Shown piece after piece: positions 1 to 7,111 of a stretch of 34,042 nucleotides of DNA. Every line of letters begins with the position of its first letter. Position 1 is the stretch's first letter. This stretch comes from JAEXNA01 sp050486105 (lineage in GTDB: Bacteria > Vulcanimicrobiota > Xenobia > Xenobiales > JADMJV01). The notes under the pieces are model-generated. The model was not told where the DNA came from, ran no database searches, and saw only the letters and a program-made list of their open reading frames with translations. Position numbers and translations under genes: made by a program. The stretch covers positions 1 to 34,042 of the forward strand of contig JBJHCR010000027.1 in assembly GCA_050486105.1 (NCBI GenBank). Direction: 5' to 3'.

Positions 1-240
1 GCCTCGTCCTTGCCCCTGTCCCCGCCGCCGCCGCCGCCGCCGCGCGCCGCGGGGCCCGATGAGGTCGGCGGCGGCGTCATCGTCGTCGTCGTCGCCCTCG
101 TCTCTATCCGGCTTGCGGTCGATAATCTCGAACACGCGCGCCGCGGCGCCGCGGCCGTTGTTAAAGGCGGTGATGGACGGCGCGGCCTGGCCCAGCGCCA
201 TGGCACCGATGAGCACCGAGAAGAAGGTGAGCATGGCGGT
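1..240 (-). other. Probable chimeric join: ABCB-type ABC transporter fragment attached to rodA
   Basis: In the rodA frame, codons 330-409 encode a segment resembling the end of an ABCB (P-glycoprotein type) transmembrane domain: GAMALGQAAPSITAF, NNGRGAAARVFEIIDRKP, then an acidic run and seven arginines. The DNA is visibly richer in GC here (CGG/GCC runs) than the rest of the window. Known RodA proteins end about ten to fifty residues after the PLP..S.GG motif, without such a tail. The pattern fits eukaryotic, perhaps algal, DNA joined by assembly or amplification somewhere between about 195 and 243. A real fusion cannot be excluded from sequence alone. Confidence 0.7.
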
Positions 241-1227
241 GCCGCCGAAACTGCCGAAGGGCAACGGGAGTCCGACCACCGGGGCGATGCCGATGGTCAT
301 GGCGATGTTGATGAAGACCTGGATGATCAGCATAGTAGCCACCCCCGCGCAGAGCAGAGTGCCCAAGCGATCGACGGCATCCAGACCGGCGAGGATGATG
401 CGAGCGAAGAGCAAAGTGAACAAGGCTAGTAGGCCCAAGCTTCCCAACAGGCCGAACTCTTCTCCCACCACCGAGAAGATAAAGTCGGTCCAGTTTTCCG
501 GCACGAAGCCGTGCTGGGTGAGATGACCGTGGAGGAAACCCTTACCCCAGAATCCCCCAGAGCCGATGGCGGTTTGCGATTGGACCAGAGAGTATCCCAT
601 GCCGGCCGGATCCATATCGGGATTGACGAAGATCATCAGCCGATCTCGCTGATATTCTTTGAGGACATAAGGGAGGGCCGCCGTGCCCAGGCCGAAGATG
701 GTGAACAGCAGGGTCCCATTCAGCCCAGCCGCATAGGCTACCGCAGCGCCCACCACCGCCACCACCAGTGAGGTTCCCAGGTCGGGCTGAACCAGGATCA
801 GTCCGAAGAGGGAGCCCAGAGCGGCACAGGTCAGGGATAGTCGCTTCAGAGTCAACCCGTTCCCCAATAGGGTGGCTGCCAAGACCACTGAGGTCAGTTT
901 GGCCATTTCTGATGGCTGAAAGGTGCCCAACGGTCCCAAAGAGAGCCATCGCTGGGCACCGTTCACCGACTCCCCGACCGCTAAGACCGCCAGCAGGGCT
1001 GTCATTGTTATCAGATAAAGGGGAAGGGCAGCAGCTCTGAGGTGACGGTAGTCCACCAAGCTCAGAACCAGCATGCCCAGACCTCCAAGGCTGATGAAAA
1101 GCAACTGCTTGGAGGCTTCTCCGGCTTCTCCAAACTGGGTTGCCGAGAACAACGCCAGCCACAGTAAGAACAGCAGTCCTGCTACCGGAGCGTAGAGCCC
1201 GAGGTCCAAATAGCGAATCTTGCTCAT
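1..1227 (-). CDS. rodA: RodA, SEDS-family peptidoglycan glycosyltransferase, with a foreign C-terminal tail (partial)
   Basis: Polytopic SEDS protein that polymerises glycan strands together with PBP2 in the elongasome at the inner membrane. The frame is open from ATG 1227 to the window edge (409 codons, no stop seen). About ten hydrophobic segments precede the family signature near residues 245-262 (ENWTDFIFSVVGEEFGLLG), and the terminal family motif PLPFGSFGG lies at 321-329. From about residue 330 onward the protein no longer looks like RodA: VLIGAMALGQAAPSITAF and RVFEIIDRKP are typical of ABCB-type ABC exporters, followed by poly-Asp and poly-Arg. The ATG overlaps the PBP2 stop (ATGA), so translation is probably coupled. 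The RodA assignment of residues 1-329 is secure; the tail is treated separately as a likely chimera. Confidence 0.88.
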   Translation of the reverse strand, partial: MSKIRYLDLGLYAPVAGLLFLLWLALFSATQFGEAGEASKQLLFISLGGLGMLVLSLVDYRHLRAAALPLYLITMTALLAVLAVGESVNGAQRWLSLGPLGTFQPSEMAKLTSVVLAATLLGNGLTLKRLSLTCAALGSLFGLILVQPDLGTSLVVAVVGAAVAYAAGLNGTLLFTIFGLGTAALPYVLKEYQRDRLMIFVNPDMDPAGMGYSLVQSQTAIGSGGFWGKGFLHGHLTQHGFVPENWTDFIFSVVGEEFGLLGSLGLLALFTLLFARIILAGLDAVDRLGTLLCAGVATMLIIQVFINIAMTIGIAPVVGLPLPFGSFGGTAMLTFFSVLIGAMALGQAAPSITAFNNGRGAAARVFEIIDRKPDRDEGDDDDDDAAADLIGPRGARRRRRRRGQGQGRG

Positions 1228-3047
1228 CGCTCGGTTCTCCCGATCTGGGCGCCGGGGGCGGGGTACAAATGGCGATAGACATCGGTAGCTATAGGGGCGG
1301 CCAGGCTGCCTCCGAAGCCTCCGGATTTTTCCAGAAAGACCACCACGGTATATTCAGGGTTCTCGTAGGGCGCAAAACTGACGAACCAAACGTGATTTCG
1401 CCCCTTCGGGTTGGAGACGCTTGGAAAGCTTTCGATGGTTCCGGTTTTGCCTGCTACCTGCAGGTGCTCAAGATAAGCGGCAGTGGAGGTGCCGTGGGTC
1501 ACCGCTCCTCGCATACCCCGTCGCATGGAAGCCAGGAACTCTGGCTCTATGCCTAAGTCTCGAGTCTCAGCCTTGTTCTGGTAAACCTCTTTGCCGTTTC
1601 CTAACACCGCTCTTTGGGCCAAATACGGGGTCACCACTGTACCCCCGTTGGCCACGGCGGCGGTGACCACCGCCATCTGTAGGGGTGAGACCAGCAGGAA
1701 TCCCTGACCGATGGAGAGGTTCACCGTGTCCCCTTCATACCAACGGTCTTCCCAGACCTTCTGCTTCCAGGCAGGATCGGGCAGTAGGCCCCCAACCTCT
1801 CCCGGGAGGTCAACTCCGGTGGGCTTCCCTAGTCCGTAGGCCGAGCAGATGGCTACCAAGCGATCGATTCCCATCTGTACTCCCAATTGGTAGTAGACCA
1901 CGTTGCACGAATGAGCCACCGAATTCTCAAAGTCTATGGAACCGTGGCCACCCCGGGCGAAGCAGTTGGCTCCGGCATAGCTTCCGCCACAAAAGAAGAT
2001 GGTTCCAGGTCGGCAATTCCCGTTCTGCAGACCAGCGGTTCCGGTGACCAGTTTGAAGACCGAGCCCGGAGAGAAGGCCGAATGGATCAAGCGATTCACC
2101 AGGGGATAGCCCGGGTCGTCGAGGAGCTTTTGATATTCTGAGGAGGTGATTCCCCGAGAGAACAGCTTGGGATCGTACTGAGGCAGGCAGGCCATGGCTT
2201 TCAGGGCCCCAGTGTTCACCTCCATGACCACTACTGCTCCTCCGGAACGCTCACCGTTTTTGAGGGCCAGCTCTTCTAAGGTCGCCGCCAGGCTGGCCTC
2301 AGCAGCCTTCTGCACTTCGAGATCCAGGGTGAGAATCAGGTCTGGTCCCGCCTGGGGAGGCTTGAGTTCATGGCTTGACACCGTTCGCCCCAGAACGTCG
2401 GTGAAGACTTGGCGGGAGCCCTTCTGTCCTCTCAAGATTTGGTCGTATTGCTTTTCCAACCCAAGCTTACCGATCTGGTCTCCGGCGGCATAGCCAGATC
2501 CCCTGCGCACCCTCAATTCTTCGGCGTTGATCTCCGAAGTGTAGCCAAAAATATGACTGGCCAGCGTGCCGTGGGGATAGCGACGGATGCTGCCCGCTTT
2601 CACACTGACCCCCGAACGCTTTTCTGCCACCTGAGTGAAGCGGGTCAACTCTCCCTGGTCCAAGTCTCGCTTAAGGGGCAGAGGAGCCAGAGGATGGGCA
2701 TCCATGATTTTCTGGTGCAAGACCTCAATATCTTCTCGCAGGAGTTCTGACAGGATCTCGATGGTTTCTCGACGCTGCCGCATCTCCCCCGGCACCACCA
2801 CCAACTCGAACTGAGGGGCGTTGCTCACCAGGATTCTCTGCTCTCGATCCAGGATTCGACCTCTGGGAGGGGTGATGGCCTCTGCCGCCACGGTGTTATT
2901 GTTGGCTCTACTGGAATACTTGAGGTGTTCCAGCACCTGAAGTTGATAGAGCCTAGTACCCAAGGCCACCAGTAAAAGCAGACCGAATAGTCCAATCTCG
3001 CGGAGACGAAAATGTTCACTGCGGCGTTCGCCCGATCGGTTGCTCAA
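1224..3047 (-). CDS. mrdA: Penicillin-binding protein 2, elongasome transpeptidase
   Basis: Class B PBP of 607 residues that cross-links peptidoglycan during side-wall elongation, anchored in the inner membrane by one N-terminal helix (about residues 17-33). The dimerisation/pedestal region begins with PPRGRILDR at 60-68. The transpeptidase domain has all three catalytic motifs: SVFK (Ser329, Lys332), SCN (380-382) and KTG (533-535), with the family stretch DTVNLSIGQG at 439-448. Length is normal. The start is TTG 3047, overlapping the mreD stop (TTGA); no in-frame ATG is nearby. The stop overlaps the rodA ATG. This mreD-mrdA-rodA order is classical for cell-shape operons. Confidence 0.96.
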   Translation of the reverse strand: MSNRSGERRSEHFRLREIGLFGLLLLVALGTRLYQLQVLEHLKYSSRANNNTVAAEAITPPRGRILDREQRILVSNAPQFELVVVPGEMRQRRETIEILSELLREDIEVLHQKIMDAHPLAPLPLKRDLDQGELTRFTQVAEKRSGVSVKAGSIRRYPHGTLASHIFGYTSEINAEELRVRRGSGYAAGDQIGKLGLEKQYDQILRGQKGSRQVFTDVLGRTVSSHELKPPQAGPDLILTLDLEVQKAAEASLAATLEELALKNGERSGGAVVVMEVNTGALKAMACLPQYDPKLFSRGITSSEYQKLLDDPGYPLVNRLIHSAFSPGSVFKLVTGTAGLQNGNCRPGTIFFCGGSYAGANCFARGGHGSIDFENSVAHSCNVVYYQLGVQMGIDRLVAICSAYGLGKPTGVDLPGEVGGLLPDPAWKQKVWEDRWYEGDTVNLSIGQGFLLVSPLQMAVVTAAVANGGTVVTPYLAQRAVLGNGKEVYQNKAETRDLGIEPEFLASMRRGMRGAVTHGTSTAAYLEHLQVAGKTGTIESFPSVSNPKGRNHVWFVSFAPYENPEYTVVVFLEKSGGFGGSLAAPIATDVYRHLYPAPGAQIGRTER

Positions 3048-3514
3048 GATGTGCTAGAACTCCCTCGTGGAGGACGCACCCAGAACAAGAGTAGACAGAA
3101 AGTGCAGTTCCAACCCAGAGAACCCAGGACGCGTTCCATGGTCGGAACTTCTCCGCTCATCCTGGAACCGAGCTCCCCATCCCCTACGGTGAGAAGTACC
3201 GTGAGACAGGCTCCCACCACTGGAAAGAGCCATTTTCTGCGCGATTGCTCGGTAAACAGCCCGGCAAGCCAACCCACTGCTCCATACAAGCAGGCCAAAG
3301 GCAGAGAAAAGCCCCCGCGCACCGCCCCCACCAACACCCCTCCCCAGAGTCCCATGGCGGTTCCACCGGCACTCCCCCAGGTGAAGGCGAAGGCCATAGT
3401 GAAAATCAAAATGAGGTCAGGGGTGTGGTCCCCGGGTAAGGCTTGGTAGAGTAGGGTCGACTGCAGGAGTACCATGAGGGGAGCGGCCAGAGCAGCGGTG
3501 ACGATCTTAATCAC
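3044..3514 (-). CDS. mreD: Rod shape-determining protein MreD
   Basis: Small polytopic inner-membrane protein of 156 residues with about five hydrophobic segments, the usual size and topology of MreD, which links MreC to the elongasome. The assignment rests on these features plus its position between mreC and mrdA; MreD is poorly conserved in sequence. It starts at GTG 3514 overlapping the MreC stop by four bases (GTGA), and its stop overlaps the TTG start of mrdA. The tight overlaps imply one polycistronic message with coupled translation. Near the C-terminus VRPPRG forms a short basic cytoplasmic end. Confidence 0.88.
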   Translation of the reverse strand: MIKIVTAALAAPLMVLLQSTLLYQALPGDHTPDLILIFTMAFAFTWGSAGGTAMGLWGGVLVGAVRGGFSLPLACLYGAVGWLAGLFTEQSRRKWLFPVVGACLTVLLTVGDGELGSRMSGEVPTMERVLGSLGWNCTFCLLLFWVRPPRGSSSTS

Positions 3515-5419
3515 GGTTGGAACACCACCACCTGGGATAGATTGGTGAGGTCGGTGGCGATCTCTACCGAAGCCGACAAGGACGAATTTTCTGACGGTCG
3601 ATGCACGGCGCTCACCGTTCCCACCAGGAGTCCTGGAGGAAAGCTTTCATCGTGGCCGCTGGTCAGAACNNNNNNNNNNGGTCAGAACCGGGTCACCGAT
3701 CTTGATTCCACAGTCGGGATCCAGGTAGCGCATTTCCACTCTCTGCTTGCCATGCCCCACGATCACCCCGGCGCCCTTGCCGCTTTGCAGCTTACCAGCC
3801 ACCACAGATTTGGTGTCGGTGAACAGACGAACCTGGCTCCGTTCCTCCTGCACCCGATGAACCTGGCCCACCAGAGCCTGACCGTCGGTGACTATCATAC
3901 CGGGCTTTACCCCTTGCCTGCTGCCGACGTTGATGGTGATGGCCGACATCCATCCTCTAGGGTCCCTCGCCAAAACATCGGCGGTCACCGCATTTTGCCC
4001 ATACTTTCGCGCCGGGGCCTTCAAGAGTGTGCGGAGCCGCTCGTTTTCGGCTTGAAGCTCGTTAGTCATCAGGCTTTCGGGAGAGTTTTCCTGATCATCT
4101 TCTGTCTTCAGCGGCGGAACCCAACCCCATCCGTGGTTCGCCGGGGCCACCGGGGTGACCAGAGGGTGGACCGTGCCTTCGATCATCGCTGCCGCGCCCT
4201 GAGGCAACCAAGCTGCGCTGCTGCTGGCCAGAGCAAGCGTTGCGGTCAACATCAGCATCCCTACCAGAGCCGTTCCTCTTCTTTCTTCCAGGCCGGGGGT
4301 GTAGGTGGTTGAAGGGTTTTTCAGAAAGAGCGCTCTGCGGAGCTTGGCGGTGGTCAAGATTTTCTGCAAGCCTTTTTCAACCAACAGCTCAGGCTCATCC
4401 GGAACGGTGACCTTAAGTCTGGTGCGAAGGTGCAAGAATCGGTCGAGATCGGACAGAGTTGCTCCACTTCCAGAGAGGAGGATGGTAGAGCGTTCCACAT
4501 CCGGGAGAAGACCGATAGGCAGTTCTCGCACCGCCTTGCAGACCATATCAGCAATCTCATCGAGGATCGGTTCCAGAGCTCGATAAACTTCGATGGAGGT
4601 GATGCTCTTCTGGGCCGGCTTGCCGATATTCACCGCTTGTCCAGCCACGGTGAGTTCTCGCTCGGTTTGGGGTGGCAGGGCCGATCCCAAAGTATCCAAC
4701 AGATTCTTGGCCACGCTCCTGCCGATGATCAGGCTGTGCTCTCGTCGAACGAGATCTTGGAGAGCCGCGAGCATCGCATCCCCTGCAGTTCTCAGGGTTC
4801 GGCTCAGCAAGCAGTGGGCCAAGGAACATAGGCTCACTTGAGTCACACCTGCCGACATATGGATCACCAGGTGTCCATCGGGTCTCAACAGATCGCGACC
4901 GGCACCTGCTGCCGCGGCTAAGGCTTGATCGACCATATAGATGCTGCGGATGCCGGCAAACTCCAGAGTGGCGCTCAATGTTTGACTTTCCACGGCAGAG
5001 AGGTCTCCCGGCACGGCCACGGCCACTCTAGGAGCCGTGAGTAAGCCATGTCTGGAGGAACTCAAGGTGGACTTCAAGAGTTGACCCGCCAGGTTCTGGT
5101 CTACGATCACCCCGTCGACCACCGGCCGCTTCACGCTGACCTGCTCGGATTCTCGGCCTTCCATGTCTGCGGCCAGCCGTCCGGCAGCCACCACTTTACC
5201 TGTGCTGGTGTTGATGGCAATACGGGCGGGAATGCGATGAGCACGACCGGGCATGGCTACCAAGAAGCTTGCACTCCCTAGAGATAGACCCAGGTCCAGC
5301 CGAGGTGAGCGATAGCGATCGGCGAATCCGGTCCACCAGGTTTGGGTGACCGGCCGTTCGTGCTCGATCTCTTTTATGACGAGGGGGCTAACCCGCTCCA
5401 TGCTTTCGGTGTATAGCAT
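3511..5419 (-). CDS. Fusion of a degenerate MreB-like domain with MreC (interrupted by a 10-N gap)
   Basis: One continuous frame encodes an MreB-type actin fold (about residues 38-360), a membrane helix (about 384-401), a coiled coil (about 446-466) and the MreC beta domain (about 475 to the end). MreC normally sits in the inner membrane and connects MreB filaments to PBP2. The MreB part keeps the layout but has lost nucleotide-site residues: phosphate-1 is LGLSLGSASF where family members have D-x-G-T/S, phosphate-2 is VIHMSAGVTQV instead of VVDIGGGTT, and the adenosine loop is LLSGSGATL. It is therefore probably a pseudo-actin domain. The start is ATG 5419 with AAGGA six bases upstream, ten bases after mreB. 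The gap causes a nominal frameshift; merging the duplicated 9-mer at its edges restores frame, giving SGHDESFPPGLLVGTVSAV and a 629-residue product ending at 3511. Confidence 0.85.
3670..3679. other. Assembly gap of ten Ns, probably artificial
   Basis: Ten Ns lie between GGTCAGAAC at 3661-3669 and the same GGTCAGAAC at 3680-3688. If the two copies are one, 19 bases are removed and the MreC frame becomes continuous (GDPVLT-SGHDESFPPG), matching the usual MreC C-terminal region. Scaffolders insert fixed-length N runs between contigs whose ends overlap too briefly to merge. Confidence 0.9.
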
Positions 5420-5429
5420 CTTATTGTCC

Positions 5430-6413
5430 TTATCCGGTTTGCTGCTGACTAGAGTCGACTTCTATGGTCTTGAGGAGTCCCAGGACGGTGCAGTCAGCCG
5501 GGTTCCTGGCCAACCGAACTTTGAGCTCACAGGCCTGAGAGAGGAAGCGATCCAGACCCTCCAGGAGGGCGCCTCCGCCGGTCAGGAGCAGTCCGTGTTC
5601 GAGGACGTCGGTGGCTAGCCCCGGCGGGATCTGGGTCAGGGTTCGTTTGACTAGGTTGGCGATCTCTTCCAGGGGGTGCATCACGGCCTCTCGGAGTTCT
5701 TTTCCGTTGATGTTGACCGTCTGGGGCAGACCGGTTGCCATTTCTCGACCATAGACTGGGGACGACGATTCGTCTCGAACGGGAAAGGCGGTGCCCAGTT
5801 CTCGTTTCAGGCGTTCGGCGGTGAAGAGGTCGATCTCCAATTCGTGCAGATCGTTGAGGCATCTTTGGATGGCTCGGTCAAAGTGGCGACCCCCGATTGG
5901 GATCGATTGGCAAAGGACGATTCCGGGGGACAAGGCAGCGACCTCGGTAGTCTCCGAGCCGATGTCCACCACCATAGTGGCGTAGTCGATGTTGGTGTTG
6001 GAGTCAGCTCCTAAGGCGGCAGCCACCGGTTTGGCCACCAATTTGACCTGCTCAGCCCCGGCAAACTTGAAGGCTCTCAACAGGGCCCTTCGGTGGGCGT
6101 CGGAGATCCGTCCAGGCACCGAAGCCACCACCTCGGGTTTGAGGCGCCAGCGCCAACCTACGGCCTTGGGAAGGAGGGCTTTTAGCAACTCACCGGCAGC
6201 ACGGGGGGCGCTCACCAGACCCTGACTCATGGGGTAGAGCGCCTGCACGTGGTCAGGAGTTCGGCCCATCATTTTTTCCGCTTCAGTTCCGAAACAGAAC
6301 TTCCCGTTGCCCGGTAGGGCATCTCCAATAGCGCAGGCCTCTCGCAACACCACACCCTGCTTCGAGATGGCCACTCTCAGGGTAGAACTTCCCATGTCGA
6401 CCCCAACCTTCAT
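5430..6413 (-). CDS. mreB: Rod shape-determining actin homologue MreB
   Basis: Cytoplasmic actin-like ATPase (327 residues) that organises the elongation machinery along the inner membrane. Nucleotide-binding motifs are intact: phosphate-1 GVDMGSST (Asp6), phosphate-2 VVDIGSETTEVA, and adenosine motif LLTGGGALLEGLD. Other MreB hallmarks include EAEKMMGRTP, VASVPGRISDAHRRA and GREMATGLPQTVNI. The chosen start is ATG 6413, six bases after a perfect AAGGAGG at 6420-6426; an in-frame TTG at 6419 abuts that site and is less likely. It is the first gene of the shape operon and is followed after ten bases by the degenerate MreB/MreC fusion. The sequence is somewhat divergent from typical MreB but should be active. 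Confidence 0.94.
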   Translation of the reverse strand: MKVGVDMGSSTLRVAISKQGVVLREACAIGDALPGNGKFCFGTEAEKMMGRTPDHVQALYPMSQGLVSAPRAAGELLKALLPKAVGWRWRLKPEVVASVPGRISDAHRRALLRAFKFAGAEQVKLVAKPVAAALGADSNTNIDYATMVVDIGSETTEVAALSPGIVLCQSIPIGGRHFDRAIQRCLNDLHELEIDLFTAERLKRELGTAFPVRDESSSPVYGREMATGLPQTVNINGKELREAVMHPLEEIANLVKRTLTQIPPGLATDVLEHGLLLTGGGALLEGLDRFLSQACELKVRLARNPADCTVLGLLKTIEVDSSQQQTG

Positions 6414-6511
6414 GTCCAACCTCCTTGGCTATTCGGCTTGTCCTGGTCAGGACACCGACACCGACTCTAGACATGAATAATTGTCAAGAACAGTTGACCT
6501 CCCTTCAATCA

Positions 6512-6535
6512 TTCGAAAAAATGTTCGAAAAAATG
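6512..6535. repeat. Tandem 12-bp repeat between mreB and the VOC gene, LexA-like dyad
   Basis: TTCGAAAAAATG occurs twice in perfect tandem (6512-6523 and 6524-6535). The junction creates CGAAAAAATGTTCG at 6514-6527, one base away from the CGAAC-N4-GTTCG operator described for Gram-positive LexA. It lies in the divergent promoter region, about 100 bp upstream of mreB and 118 bp upstream of the VOC gene. A regulatory role is inferred only from symmetry and position. Confidence 0.4.
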
Positions 6536-6652
6536 GACGAACTGACCAAACACTAGGACTTAGGAGTGGGTAGAGGGTTTTTCTTCGGATGACGAGCTTT
6601 GCTCTTGAACTCCTTCGAAAACCAGGAATCGACGGACTGAGGGAGCAAAGAG

Positions 6653-7054
6653 GTGCGCCGTATGCTGGAGTTGGTGAACGTCGTGGTCGAGGACTACGAC
6701 CCCGCTATCGAATTCTTTGTGCACACACTTGGCTTCAACCTGGTGGAAGACTCACCCGCTATGACCAACGATGGGCGGCCCAAAAGGTGGGTCGTGGTGC
6801 GACCTCCTGGTGGGGGCTCGGGACTTCTCCTGGCAAAGGCCGACGGTCCTCAGCAGTTGGCGGTAGTGGGCCGACAGACGGCAGGCCGCGTGGGCTTCTT
6901 TTTGCGCGTCCAGGACTTCCAATCCACCTACGACCGGATGGTATCAGCGGGGGTCGAATTTGTAACCGCACCCCGTACTGAGCAATACGGTACGGTAGCG
7001 GTGTTCCGGGATATCGCCGGCAACCTCTGGGACCTGCTGGGATCGAGACCTTGA
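6653..7054 (+). CDS. VOC-superfamily (glyoxalase/bleomycin-resistance fold) protein
   Basis: A 133-residue single VOC module, cytoplasmic, with the paired beta-alpha-beta-beta-beta units of this fold. Visible hallmarks are VVVEDYDPAIEFFVHTLGF at the N-terminal unit, GRVGFFLRVQDFQSTYDRMVSAG in the middle and FRDIAGNLWDLL at the end. Positions that bind metal in glyoxalase I appear altered: Asn follows LELV, and Asp replaces the usual Glu in NLWDLL, so a lactoylglutathione lyase role is doubtful. The start could be GTG 6653 (GGGAG at 6641-6645) or ATG 6662 (AAGAGG at 6648-6653, eight bases upstream). It stands alone, convergent with the next gene. The substrate is unknown. Confidence 0.85.
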   Translation: MRRMLELVNVVVEDYDPAIEFFVHTLGFNLVEDSPAMTNDGRPKRWVVVRPPGGGSGLLLAKADGPQQLAVVGRQTAGRVGFFLRVQDFQSTYDRMVSAGVEFVTAPRTEQYGTVAVFRDIAGNLWDLLGSRP

Positions 7055-7111
7055 ACCGTCAGAGGGAGGCGAGGACTGTTATGACTCGGAGTGCCGAGGC
7101 CTCGAGTGGGC

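Noticed and set aside
3542..4312. Plus-strand frame spanning the N gap
   Set aside because: Antisense to the MreB/MreC fusion; no motif and crosses the gap arbitrarily.
6482..6487. TTGACA on the minus strand as the -35 of the mreB operon
   Set aside because: No acceptable -10 box is found at 16-18 bases; left uncalled.
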